From NCBI GenBank assembly GCA_004557245.1, contig SFEL01000020.1:1-35961 (forward strand): a DNA stretch of 35,961 bases. The letters are read 5' to 3'. Position numbers and translations under genes: made by a program. The DNA comes from Clostridiales bacterium (GTDB taxonomy: Bacteria; Bacillota; Clostridia; Christensenellales; CAG-138). Each line of letters opens with the position of its first letter. The stretch's first letter is position 1. Below, in pieces: positions 23,258 to 30,985 of this stretch. The notes below the pieces were generated by a model, which saw only the letters and a program-made list of their open reading frames with translations, ran no database searches and had not been told where the DNA came from.

Positions 23258-23506
23258 ATGGGCGTGGGCGTAAAGGACGCGGTAACTGAAAGGTTCATAG
23301 AGATATGTGAGGAGCGCAGTATAAGGCCGAATGAGCTTGCGACGCTGTCCGGCGTCACGCCCTCCACCGTATACAGCATGCTGAATTCCAGCAGGAGAGA
23401 TATTTCCATACTTACCATAAAAAAGCTGTGCGACGGGCTGGATATGACCTTGGGTGAGTTCTTTTCCACTCCGGAGTTTGACAATTTAGAGCAGGAGATA
23501 GAATAA
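23258..23506 (+). CDS. Small XRE-family helix-turn-helix regulator
   Basis: An approximately 82-residue protein that is essentially one HTH_XRE domain: AVTERFIEICEERSIRPNEL, then ATLSGVTPSTVYSMLNSS with the recognition helix, ISILTIKKLCDGLDMTLGEF, and a short acidic tail. No ligand domain is present. Start choice is open between ATG 23258 (AGAGGT seven bases ahead) and GTG 23264; a GTG at 23255 overlaps the site. It is divergent from oppBCDFA, with two palindromic operators in between, so it is the natural candidate to bind them. A strong terminator follows. Confidence 0.87.
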   Translation: MGVGVKDAVTERFIEICEERSIRPNELATLSGVTPSTVYSMLNSSRRDISILTIKKLCDGLDMTLGEFFSTPEFDNLEQEIE

Positions 23507-23518
23507 AGCGTAGCTTTT

Positions 23519-23556
23519 CGAAGAAATGGCCTTTGACCATTTCTTCGAGTTTTTTT
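23519..23556 (+). terminator. Rho-independent terminator of the XRE gene
   Basis: Arms CGAAGAAATGG and CCATTTCTTCG with a seven-base loop, then AG and seven T. Confidence 0.92.
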
Positions 23557-23656
23557 CGGTTTTGCCGCCCGGAGGCCCGCCGCAGCGGGTCAGTTCCGGC
23601 ACGCTACCCGGGGCGGAACCTCATGTTTTTTGCGAGAGGAAAAACCCGTAAAACTC

Positions 23657-23685
23657 AAAAAAAGTGGCTCAAGGCCACTTTTTTT
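23657..23685. terminator. Terminator of the YbaK-type gene, AAACTC-GTGGC hairpin type
   Basis: Perfect 12-bp arms AAAAAAAGTGGC and GCCACTTTTTTT around TCAAG. It stands 16 bases after the stop of the minus-strand gene. The AAACTC lead-in and stem match the oppA terminator at 17192-17218. Confidence 0.85.
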
Positions 23686-23700
23686 ATATCCGTGAATGTG

Positions 23701-24216
23701 TTATTCGGCCGCCTGCTCGGTCTCGCCGATATCCAGAAACTTGATCTCGTTGCCGCAGGCCCGGACGAACTTGATCAGGTCGTAGCGGTGCATGGCCACG
23801 GAGGCGTCGCTGGTGAGGGGGTGGCAGCATACCATCTCGTCCCGGAGGATATCCTTGTCCACTACCAGAAGGGTCTTGTGCTCCTTGTCGTTCATCAGGG
23901 CAAGAGGGGTGACGGCGCCGGAAACCACGCCGAGGTTTTCCTGCAGCATTTCGTCGGTGCAGAAGCTGAGGCGGGATACGCCCAGCTTGCGGCTCACCTC
24001 GGAGGTCCTGAACTTCTTATCGGCGCGAATGATTATGATAAAGAAGTTGGTCTCGGTATGGTCGCAGGCGTAGATGTTTTTAAAGTGCTTTGCCCCAACA
24101 TCGGCACCTATGCCTTCGCAGTCCTCCATGGTCTTGGCCAATGGGTGCTCATAGTAGTAGTATTTAATGCCAAGCTCATCAAGCTTCTCAAGGGCGGGTT
24201 TTGCAGCTTCTCTCAT
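23701..24216 (-). CDS. YbaK/ProX-type aminoacyl-tRNA deacylase
   Basis: A 171-residue protein of the YbaK/prolyl-tRNA-synthetase-associated group, closest in pattern to stand-alone ProX (PrdX) editing proteins that hydrolyse mischarged Ala-tRNA-Pro. Signs are YYYYEHPLAKTMED near the N-terminus, a KHFKNIYACD strand, KKFRTSEVSRKLGVSRLSF, GVVSGAVTPLALMND (the family's glycine and proline loop) and a VCCHPLTSDAS motif near the end. It has its own TATAAT promoter, over which a 9-bp inverted repeat lies, and a strong AAAGGAG site. Substrate specificity within the family cannot be fixed from sequence by eye. Confidence 0.85.
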   Translation of the reverse strand: MREAAKPALEKLDELGIKYYYYEHPLAKTMEDCEGIGADVGAKHFKNIYACDHTETNFFIIIIRADKKFRTSEVSRKLGVSRLSFCTDEMLQENLGVVSGAVTPLALMNDKEHKTLLVVDKDILRDEMVCCHPLTSDASVAMHRYDLIKFVRACGNEIKFLDIGETEQAAE

Positions 24217-24251
24217 AGTTCAATAGCTCCTTTCTCATAAAAAAGCTTATT

Positions 24252-24281
24252 ATAGTCAAAACGAATATCAACTTTGACTAT
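24252..24281. promoter_or_regulatory. Inverted repeat over the YbaK-type gene promoter
   Basis: Arms ATAGTCAAA (24252-24260) and TTTGACTAT (24273-24281) are perfect over nine bases with a 12-base spacer. The left arm overlaps the minus-strand TATAAT. It looks like an operator for a dimeric regulator that I cannot name. Confidence 0.5.
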
Positions 24282-24402
24282 TTTACCACAGAGCAACTGC
24301 CTTTGCAATCTGAAGCTGAGCTGTTTTTTAGGGCTTGGGCCGCCTTGTAATAGGCACTGGGCTGTGGTATCCTTTTTTCATGCACACAGAGGGGGCAAGC
24401 TC

Positions 24403-25278
24403 ATGAAAAAAGGAATGCTTATAACTAACGGCTTTGTAGGCGAGGAAAGCTTCAAAAGCCTTTTCAGGGCCCTTATGGAAGCGGCTGAAAAGGAAAACAT
24501 AGCCATAGAGCAGCAGAGCAACGACAGTCTGCTCTTCGATATAGCGTCGGGAGAGCCGCTTTTCGATATAGACCGATACTCCTTCGGCATATTCTGGGAT
24601 AAGGATATAATGCTGGGACAGATGCTGGAAAAATGCGGCCTGCGCCTTTTCAACAGCGCCAGGGCTGTTGCCCTCTGCGACGACAAGGCGCTGACACATG
24701 CGGCGCTCTCAGGCAGGCTGCCGATGCCCAGGACGGTGCCGGTGCCCCAGACGTACAAATACGTAGGCTACGGAGAGATGGCCTTTTTGAAAAGGGCGGC
24801 GGAATATCTGGGCCTGCCGCTGATAATCAAGGAATGCCGGGGCTCCTTCGGCAAGCAGGTATATCTTGCGGATACGGAGGAACAGGCGGCGGAAATAATA
24901 CGCGCCCACGAGGCTACGCCCATGATAATGCAGCAGGCGGTAAGGGAAAGCTTCGGGCGGGATGTGCGCATATACGTAGTAGGCGGAGAGGTGATGGGCG
25001 CCATGCAGCGCAGCAACGGCAGGGATTTCAGGGCCAACATAGCCAATGGCGGCAGTGGGGAGGCATATGTGCCCAGCGACGAGGAAAAACACCTTGCGCT
25101 GGAGGCGGTAAGACTGCTGGGGCTGGACTTCGGCGGTGTGGACATATTGCATTCACAAGAGGGCCCGCTGCTTTGCGAGGTAAATTCCAACGCCCACTTT
25201 GCGGGCATGGAAAAGAGCACCGGAGCGGATATTTCCGGGGCCATAATGCGGTACATAAGGAGTGAACTTGAAAAATAA
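24403..25278 (+). CDS. RimK-like ATP-grasp ligase
   Basis: A 291-residue ATP-grasp enzyme of the RimK group, which joins a carboxylate to an amine or amino acid through an acyl phosphate. Visible parts are an N-terminal pre-ATP-grasp domain (to about residue 95, ending LFNSARAVALCDDKALTHAA), the ATP lysine and glycine loop in IIKECRGSFGKQVYL, a DVRIYVVGGEVMGAMQR strand, RANIANGG, and the magnesium-binding CEVNSNAHFAG near the end. Substrates differ across this family (ribosomal protein S6, lysine carrier, F420, peptides), and nothing nearby identifies this one. AGAGGGGG lies before ATG 24403; a 43-codon upstream extension has no site and is rejected. Confidence 0.88.
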   Translation: MKKGMLITNGFVGEESFKSLFRALMEAAEKENIAIEQQSNDSLLFDIASGEPLFDIDRYSFGIFWDKDIMLGQMLEKCGLRLFNSARAVALCDDKALTHAALSGRLPMPRTVPVPQTYKYVGYGEMAFLKRAAEYLGLPLIIKECRGSFGKQVYLADTEEQAAEIIRAHEATPMIMQQAVRESFGRDVRIYVVGGEVMGAMQRSNGRDFRANIANGGSGEAYVPSDEEKHLALEAVRLLGLDFGGVDILHSQEGPLLCEVNSNAHFAGMEKSTGADISGAIMRYIRSELEK

Positions 25279-25370
25279 GCTTTCTTTGCCACAGGATAAA
25301 TGGAAAAGCCTGCGGGCCTGGTAAAGTTAATAAAATGTCCGTTTCCGTTAAAAAAATATAAAAACCGGGG

Positions 25371-25399
25371 TTGGCAAGCGGCGGTTCGTATTTTATAAT
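25371..25399 (+). promoter_or_regulatory. Sigma-A type promoter of the three-helix membrane protein gene
   Basis: TTGGCA (25371-25376), 17 bases, TATAAT (25394-25399). The leader to the start codon is about 62 bases. Confidence 0.78.
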
Positions 25400-25468
25400 A
25401 AAATATATAAAAAACCTCAATAAATAAGAACGCTCGGCCTGATTGATTTTTATATTTTCGGAGGACAG

Positions 25469-25870
25469 ATGCAGGAAAACAAGGAACATCACCGAACAGG
25501 TATAACTGAAGCAATAGCCGAAGATGCCATCCATATAATGGAGGGCGACGAGGTTATAGTTCACGATCCGCCGGAAAGCCACAGGCTGAGCAAGACGCAG
25601 CATACGTTTCTGACGGTGCGCAACATATTCGTGGTAATAGCGGGCGGGCTGTTCATATTGTCCATGCTGCATATAGAGCCTATATATCATTACTGGAACA
25701 TACTGAAATTCGTGGCGTATATACTGGGCGCAGGGGCATACGGCGCGGAAGTTATAGTGCTGACGGACGGCTGGCGCAAAAACCCCGGCTTAAAGGAGAT
25801 GCTTATGCCTTACATGTTCGGGGTGCTGTACGTGATGCTGGGGTTCAGTTACCTTCTGGGACATCACTGA
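25469..25870 (+). CDS. Three-helix membrane protein of unknown function
   Basis: A 133-residue protein. The first 48 residues are hydrophilic and acidic (EAIAEDAIHIMEGDEVIVHD). Three membrane helices follow at about 51-69, 79-98 and 112-130, with a short charged LTDGWRKNPGLKE loop between the second and third. GGAGG lies ahead of the ATG and a good promoter is seen upstream. It is alone in its transcript, followed by a region with several hairpins. No family signature is recognised. Confidence 0.75.
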   Translation: MQENKEHHRTGITEAIAEDAIHIMEGDEVIVHDPPESHRLSKTQHTFLTVRNIFVVIAGGLFILSMLHIEPIYHYWNILKFVAYILGAGAYGAEVIVLTDGWRKNPGLKEMLMPYMFGVLYVMLGFSYLLGHH

Positions 25871-25944
25871 TAAAACGAATAATGAAAAGGGACGGATAAC
25901 CGTCTGCAGCCTATATGCCGGTGGGGCGGATGGGCATTTTTTTT

Positions 25945-25975
25945 GCAAAAAAATAGAGCCGCCGGCGTCCGGCGG
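25945..25975 (-). terminator. Probable terminator of the DUF1858 gene
   Basis: On the minus strand CCGCCGG/CCGGCGG arms (25959-25975, three-base loop) are followed by CTCTA and seven T. It lies about 100 bases after the DUF1858 stop. The rest of the 25871-26074 gap holds a GACGG/CCGTC hairpin and an ATGCC/GGCAT stem with eight T on the plus strand, probably the end of the membrane-protein transcript. Confidence 0.6.
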
Positions 25976-26074
25976 GGAGCGTCATCCTGCCGCTGCCCCA
26001 CCACGACGTAGAGCTCTATATCTCCGGCCGTTTTTGAAATTCAGCTCACTGGGCCGGAGAAACGCTATTCCCTC

Positions 26075-26275
26075 TTATTTGTTCTCAAGAAACTGGTTTA
26101 TAGTATCTACCAGCGCGTCGCAGTCTATGCCGTGTACGGCGCATGCCTGCTCAAGGCTCTCACCATGGGCCATTATGCAGCCCAGGCAGTGCATACCGGC
26201 TTCCATGAGCAGGTCGGCTATGGCGACGTCAACGTGCAGTATCTCTTCGATGGTCATATCCTTGTTTATAGTCAT
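26075..26275 (-). CDS. DUF1858 domain protein with redox CxxC
   Basis: A 66-residue protein made of one DUF1858 domain: MTINKDMTIEEILHVDVAIADLL, then GMHCLGCIMAHGESLEQAC, ending in a short helix. The CLGC pair plus a third Cys and the HGES segment are typical of the hybrid-cluster-associated disulfide redox group. Such domains occur alone or fused to redox enzymes in anaerobes. AAAGGAG stands before ATG. It is transcribed away from glgB, with a TATAAT about 45 bases upstream of its start. Its redox partner is not in view. Confidence 0.87.
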   Translation of the reverse strand: MTINKDMTIEEILHVDVAIADLLMEAGMHCLGCIMAHGESLEQACAVHGIDCDALVDTINQFLENK

Positions 26276-26458
26276 ATGTGTTTTCTCCTTTGTGCGGCAT
26301 TTTCCTACATTATATCATGGGCAGAAGAAGAACAAAATATGCTTTTTGTGATGAACGATACAAAACAGGCAGGGCGCCCTATCACATTTTTTTATATACA
26401 GCCGGGGAGGTTTTGGTGTAGAATATACATAATACTATGCAAGAGGCTTAAGGAGAAT

Positions 26459-28327
26459 ATGCGGGATAAGATAAGCGACGCGGACCTTTACCTCTGGGGC
26501 GAAGGTACAAATTCATATGCATACCTCACTCTGGGCTGCCATAAGGCCGAGCACAGGGGCTATGAAGTATACCGTTTTGCGGTATGGGCGCCAAACGCGG
26601 TGTCCGTAAGGGTAGTAGGCAGCTTTAACGGCTGGAATAAAGACGCAGATCCCATGTATCCCATAGGTGAAACGGGAGTATGGGAGGCTTTCATCGGTAT
26701 TGCCCATCAGGGTGATACATACAAATACGCAATTGAAACCCGTATGGGTGAAATAATATACAAGTCGGATCCGTTTGCCTTTTATAGCCAGAAGCGGCCC
26801 AATACGGCCTCCGTCATATGGGACCTTGAGGACGGCTACCTCTGGGGCGACGGGGACTATATGGCCGCCCGCCGCAATGCGGAAAGCCACATGCTCCCCA
26901 TGAACATATATGAGGCGCATCTGGGCTCATGGGTAGAGGGGCTGGACTTTCCGGCGCTGTCCCGGCGGTTGGTGGGCTATGTAAAGGAGATGGGCTATAC
27001 CCATATAGAGCTGCTGCCGGTATCCGAGTACCCGCTGGACGACAGCTGGGGCTATCAGGTTACCGGATATTATTCCATCACCTCCCGCTACGGCAACCCG
27101 TCGCAGTTCAAGGAATTCATAGACCAATGCCATCAGGCGGGGCTGGGCGTGATAGTGGACTGGGTGCCCACTCACTTCTGCAGGGATGAGCAGGGCCTGA
27201 GGCTTTTCGACGGCACTCCCCTTTATGAGCACCCGGATCCCCGCAGGAGCGAGCAGCCCCAGTGGGGTACCACCCTCTTTAACTTTGAAAAGAACGAAGT
27301 GAGGAGCTTCCTCATATCCAACGCCGTGTTCCTCATGAAGGAATACCATATAGACGGGCTCAGGGCGGACGCCGTGAGCTGCATGCTTTACCTGGACTAT
27401 GGCAAGCGGGGCGGGGAGTGGCTGCCTAACCGCTACGGCGGCAGGGAAAACATAGCGGCCATAGACTTCCTCCGCCAGCTTTCCGATACCGTGCGCAGGG
27501 AATGCCCAGGGGCGCTGCTGATAGCGGAGGAGAGCACCGCCTTCCCGGGAATGACCGCGCCTACCTCAAAGGGAGGTCTGGGCTTCGACTATAAATGGAA
27601 CATGGGCTGGATGAACGACGTGCTGGACTATATGTCAATGGACAGCTACTTCAGGAGCTACCACCACGACGAAGTGACCTTTTCCATGTGCTATGCCTTT
27701 TCCGAGCACTATATACTGCCCCTGTCCCATGACGAGGTGGTACACGGCAAAAAGTCCCTCATAGGACGCATGCCGGGGGAATATGCGGATAAGTTCAGCC
27801 AGACGAGGCTGCTTCTCATGTATCAGATGGCCCATCCCGGAAAGAAACTGACCTTTATGGGCACAGAGCTTGCCCAGTTCATAGAGTGGAACTTCCGCCA
27901 GTCGCTGGACTGGCTGCTGCTGGATTACCCCACCCACGAGGCCATGCAGCAGTTCGTGAGGGAGCTGAACCACTTCTATACCCGCACCCCGGCGCTGTAT
28001 CAGCTGGACGACAGCTGGGAAGGCTTCGAATGGATATCCGTGGACGATCGGGCCCACAGCGTGCTGGCCTTCCTCAGAAAGGACGCCGAGGGCAACAAGA
28101 TATTCTGCCTGTTTAACTTCACCCCTGTGGAGCATTATCCCTACCGGGTGCGGCTGCCCTTCATGGCCACGCTGGATCAGGCCATATCAAACGTGGATCT
28201 GCGCGAGATAAAGGGCGTGGAGACGGTGCAGCTGGAGGACGGCTATTATGCGGACATAATGCTTTCGCCATACGAGGCGGTGTATTACTACGTGAACGAG
28301 ACGGAGCCCGGCCAGCAGCTGCAATAA
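26459..28327 (+). CDS. glgB: 1,4-alpha-glucan branching enzyme
   Basis: A 622-residue glycogen branching enzyme that moves alpha-1,4 oligoglucan to a 6-position. An N-terminal region and a CBM48 domain (VVGSFNGWNKDADPM) precede the GH13 barrel. Catalytic residues fall at Asp304 (GLRADAVSCML), Glu357 (LIAEESTAFP) and Asp425 (PLSHDEVVHGK). The spacings 53 and 121 equal those of the E. coli enzyme (Asp405, Glu458, Asp526). The barrel also has VDWVPTHF, and a beta-sandwich C-terminus ends the protein. The start is ATG 26459; AAGGAG lies only three bases ahead, an unusually tight spacing, but the protein then begins as the family does, and longer in-frame starts run through the divergent DUF1858 promoter. 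It heads the glg block and is separated from glgC by 308 bases. Confidence 0.97.
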   Translation: MRDKISDADLYLWGEGTNSYAYLTLGCHKAEHRGYEVYRFAVWAPNAVSVRVVGSFNGWNKDADPMYPIGETGVWEAFIGIAHQGDTYKYAIETRMGEIIYKSDPFAFYSQKRPNTASVIWDLEDGYLWGDGDYMAARRNAESHMLPMNIYEAHLGSWVEGLDFPALSRRLVGYVKEMGYTHIELLPVSEYPLDDSWGYQVTGYYSITSRYGNPSQFKEFIDQCHQAGLGVIVDWVPTHFCRDEQGLRLFDGTPLYEHPDPRRSEQPQWGTTLFNFEKNEVRSFLISNAVFLMKEYHIDGLRADAVSCMLYLDYGKRGGEWLPNRYGGRENIAAIDFLRQLSDTVRRECPGALLIAEESTAFPGMTAPTSKGGLGFDYKWNMGWMNDVLDYMSMDSYFRSYHHDEVTFSMCYAFSEHYILPLSHDEVVHGKKSLIGRMPGEYADKFSQTRLLLMYQMAHPGKKLTFMGTELAQFIEWNFRQSLDWLLLDYPTHEAMQQFVRELNHFYTRTPALYQLDDSWEGFEWISVDDRAHSVLAFLRKDAEGNKIFCLFNFTPVEHYPYRVRLPFMATLDQAISNVDLREIKGVETVQLEDGYYADIMLSPYEAVYYYVNETEPGQQLQ

Positions 28328-28363
28328 TTCTTTTCTTTACCATCAGTTGACAAGGACACACAA

Positions 28364-28542
28364 GGTTTTAGGAGCCAAACAGCACGGCATAACTGTGTCG
28401 TCCTCATTTGAAATACAACCAGTATTTCTGCACTCGTTCTCCTTGTTCTGCCATACTCTTTGGCTTCTAAAACTCGAAGACCCTAAAGAGCTTGTTTTGA
28501 GGGCGATCCAAGGCCGAGGAGCGCAGTACTACTGGATCTTTT
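28364..28542 (+). ncRNA. Probable structured RNA between glgB and glgC
   Basis: The 308-base gap holds no convincing gene. It contains a 15-bp stem, GTTTTAGGAGCCAAA (28365-28379) with TTTGGCTTCTAAAAC (28459-28473). One internal pair, and the next pair outside (28364-28474), are G-U, which pair only if the plus strand is transcribed. Inside the loop is a GAAATAC/GTATTTC hairpin (28410-28428). Beyond it come CCCT/AGGG arms (28481-28503) and a GATCCA/TGGATC stem (28505-28538) followed by four T. The block is less purine-rich and codon-like than its neighbours. It could be a leader or attenuator of glgC or a free RNA. I cannot match it to a named family with confidence; a spurious 78-codon frame across it has no ribosome binding site. 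Confidence 0.6.
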
Positions 28543-28635
28543 CACCGGGGCGGGACGCTATCATAGATCATATTATAAAATAAGCCTTTTCATTTGCTGA
28601 ACATAATTTTCCATGGGTGTACGAGGAGGTTTTAT

Positions 28636-29856
28636 ATGGTAAGAAAAAAGGTCGTTGCCATGCTTCTGGCAGGCGGGCAGGGAAGCAGGCTGAGCGTGCT
28701 GACTAACCGCATGGCCAAGCCCGCCGTGCCATTCGGAGGAAAGTACAGGATAATAGACTTTCCTCTCTCCAACTGCGTGAATTCCAACATAGATACGGTG
28801 GGCGTGCTGACCCAGTATGAGCCTCTGGAGCTCAACGCCTACATAGGGACAGGCCAGGCCTGGGATCTTGACCGCAACTCCGGCGGCGTATTCGTGCTGC
28901 CCCCCTACCAGTCAAGCAACAGCGGGAGGTGGTATTCAGGCACCGCCAACGCCATATTCCAGAACATGGCCTTCATAGACAGATATGACCCCGAGTATGT
29001 GCTCATACTTTCAGGCGACCATATATATAAGATGGACTATGCCCTGATGCTGGATTACCACATAAGCAAAAAGGCCGACCTTACCGTGGCCGTACGAACC
29101 GTGCCCATGGAGGAGGCCCACCGCTTCGGCATAATGAACACGGACGGCGAGGGCCGCATAGTGGAGTTCGAGGAAAAGCCAAAGCACCCAAAGAGCAATA
29201 AGGCGTCCATGGGCATATACATATTCTCATGGCCGGTACTGAAAAAGTACCTCATACTTGACGAGCAGAACAAGGACTCGGAAAACGACTTCGGCAAGAA
29301 TGTAATACCTTCCATATTGAATGCCGGCCTCAGGGCATTTGCCTACAGCTTCGATGCCTACTGGAAGGACGTGGGCACGGTGCAGAGCCTCTGGGAGGCC
29401 AACATGGATCTTATCTCAGACGACCCGCCCATAGACCTCAACGACCCTGATTGGAGGATATACAGCAAGTCCCCCTGCATGCCCCCCCACTGCGTGGGCC
29501 GCAACGCCACAATAAAGCGCTCCAGCATAACAGAGGGCTGCAATATATACGGCACCGTGATGCACAGCGTGATATTCGCAGGCGTGGACATCGAGGAGGG
29601 CGCAGAGGTGGTGGATTCCGTGGTGATGCCGGGCGCCGTCATAAGAAGCGGCGCAAAGGTATACCGGGCCATAATAGGCGAGAACTCCATAGTCGGCGAA
29701 GGCTCCTTCGTGGGCGCCGAGAGAAGGCCTGAGGATGGGGAATACAATACTTCCCTTACAGACGATATAACCCTCATAGCCAGCGATACAGAGATAGAGG
29801 CGGGCAGGAGAGTTCCCGTAGGCATGATAGTTAACGCCACAAGGAAGGAGGCCTGA
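28636..29856 (+). CDS. glgC: Glucose-1-phosphate adenylyltransferase, catalytic subunit
   Basis: A 406-residue enzyme that makes ADP-glucose from ATP and glucose 1-phosphate. The nucleotide loop reads LAGGQGSRLSVLTNRMAKPA, then VPFGGKYRIIDFPLSN. The metal and catalytic segment SGDHIYKMDY and the sugar-phosphate lysine in FEEKPKHP are intact. A left-handed beta-helix ends the protein (about 290-390, with VIFAGVDIEEGAEV and IIGENSIVGEGS). GAGGAGG stands six bases before ATG 28636; a start at 28594 is rejected for lack of a site. glgD begins four bases after its stop. Length is normal. Confidence 0.97.
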   Translation: MVRKKVVAMLLAGGQGSRLSVLTNRMAKPAVPFGGKYRIIDFPLSNCVNSNIDTVGVLTQYEPLELNAYIGTGQAWDLDRNSGGVFVLPPYQSSNSGRWYSGTANAIFQNMAFIDRYDPEYVLILSGDHIYKMDYALMLDYHISKKADLTVAVRTVPMEEAHRFGIMNTDGEGRIVEFEEKPKHPKSNKASMGIYIFSWPVLKKYLILDEQNKDSENDFGKNVIPSILNAGLRAFAYSFDAYWKDVGTVQSLWEANMDLISDDPPIDLNDPDWRIYSKSPCMPPHCVGRNATIKRSSITEGCNIYGTVMHSVIFAGVDIEEGAEVVDSVVMPGAVIRSGAKVYRAIIGENSIVGEGSFVGAERRPEDGEYNTSLTDDITLIASDTEIEAGRRVPVGMIVNATRKEA

Positions 29857-29860
29857 TCTC

Positions 29861-30985
29861 ATGGGAAACGACGTATTCGGCCTTATCTATACCGGTGAAT
29901 CCAGCATGCAGCTCCGCGATCTGACCTACTCAAGGTCGGTTGCCGCGGTGCCCTTCGCGGGCAGATACCGCTGCATAGACTTCATAATGAGCAACCTTGT
30001 AAACACGGGCATTTCCAACGTTGGCATAATCGCCCAGAAGAACTACCACTCGCTGATGGATCATCTGGGCTCCGGCAAGGAATGGGAGCTGCACAGGAAG
30101 CGGGACGGCCTGTTCATACTGCCTCCCTTCGTGACCAGAGACAATACCGGCATATACCGGGGCACCATAGACGCATACCATTCCGTGATGGGCTACATAC
30201 GGCGCAGCTCCCAGAAGTACATAATAATCTCCGGCAGCCACACCGTATTCAATACCACCTTCCACGACATGATAGCCCAGCACATACGCACCGGGGCTGA
30301 CATAACCCTCATGTACAATGAAGTTGGCATACATCACCCGGACGACCAGTTCAACGAGCTGCGATTCAACCTGGCGGAGGACGGCAGGGTGACCGGCATA
30401 CAGCTCAACCCAAACCAGCCCGCAACGCCCCATTCCTCCTGCGACGTGGTCATGATGGAAAAGACGACGTTTGAATACCTCATCGAGGACGCATACAGCA
30501 GGGGGGATACCGACTTTCTCAGGGATGTGCTCCTTCGCAAGGTAGGAGAGCTTAAGATGTACGGCTGGAGGTACGACGGCTACGTGGGCTGTATAAGCTC
30601 GCTGCCCGGCTACTTCAACCACAACATCAACGTGCTCAGGAGCGAGGTAAGACGCGACCTGTTCAATCCCGAGCACCCCATATACACCAAGGTAAAGGAC
30701 GAGGTGCCCGCCCGCTACAAGGGGGACTCCAGGGCCTGCAACTGTCTGGTTGCAGACGGCTGCATGATCGAGGGAGAGGTGGAAAACTGCGTGCTGTTCC
30801 GCGGCGTGCATATAGGCAAGGGCACAAAGATAAGCAACTGCGTAGTGCTGCAGGCCTGCGACATACAGGAAGACTGCGAGCTATCGTATGTAATACTGGA
30901 TAAGGGCTGCACCGTCCGCCAGGGACGCCGCCTTGCGGGCTACGACAGCTTCCCCATAATAATCAGAAAGGGCAGTACGGTTTAA
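29861..30985 (+). CDS. glgD: Glucose-1-phosphate adenylyltransferase regulatory subunit GlgD
   Basis: A 374-residue GlgC paralogue found in Firmicutes. It keeps PFAGRYRCIDFIMSN and the C-terminal beta-helix (GCMIEGEVENCVLFRGVHIG). It lacks the glycine-rich GGQGSRL loop, and where GlgC has SGDHIYKMDY it has SGSHTVFNTT, so the catalytic Asp is absent. It should be catalytically weak or dead, working in a mixed complex with GlgC, as described for Bacillus and relatives. It lies four bases behind glgC, and its stop directly abuts the glgA start. Confidence 0.95.
   Translation: MGNDVFGLIYTGESSMQLRDLTYSRSVAAVPFAGRYRCIDFIMSNLVNTGISNVGIIAQKNYHSLMDHLGSGKEWELHRKRDGLFILPPFVTRDNTGIYRGTIDAYHSVMGYIRRSSQKYIIISGSHTVFNTTFHDMIAQHIRTGADITLMYNEVGIHHPDDQFNELRFNLAEDGRVTGIQLNPNQPATPHSSCDVVMMEKTTFEYLIEDAYSRGDTDFLRDVLLRKVGELKMYGWRYDGYVGCISSLPGYFNHNINVLRSEVRRDLFNPEHPIYTKVKDEVPARYKGDSRACNCLVADGCMIEGEVENCVLFRGVHIGKGTKISNCVVLQACDIQEDCELSYVILDKGCTVRQGRRLAGYDSFPIIIRKGSTV

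Noticed and set aside
25890..25945. Guanidine or other small riboswitch after the three-helix membrane protein gene
   Set aside because: The hairpins follow the gene rather than precede one on the same strand, and the loops do not fit the known motifs; a transcript end is simpler.
28347..28583. 78-codon plus-strand frame in the glgB-glgC gap
   Set aside because: No ribosome binding site, no family pattern, and it runs across the paired arms of the structured region.
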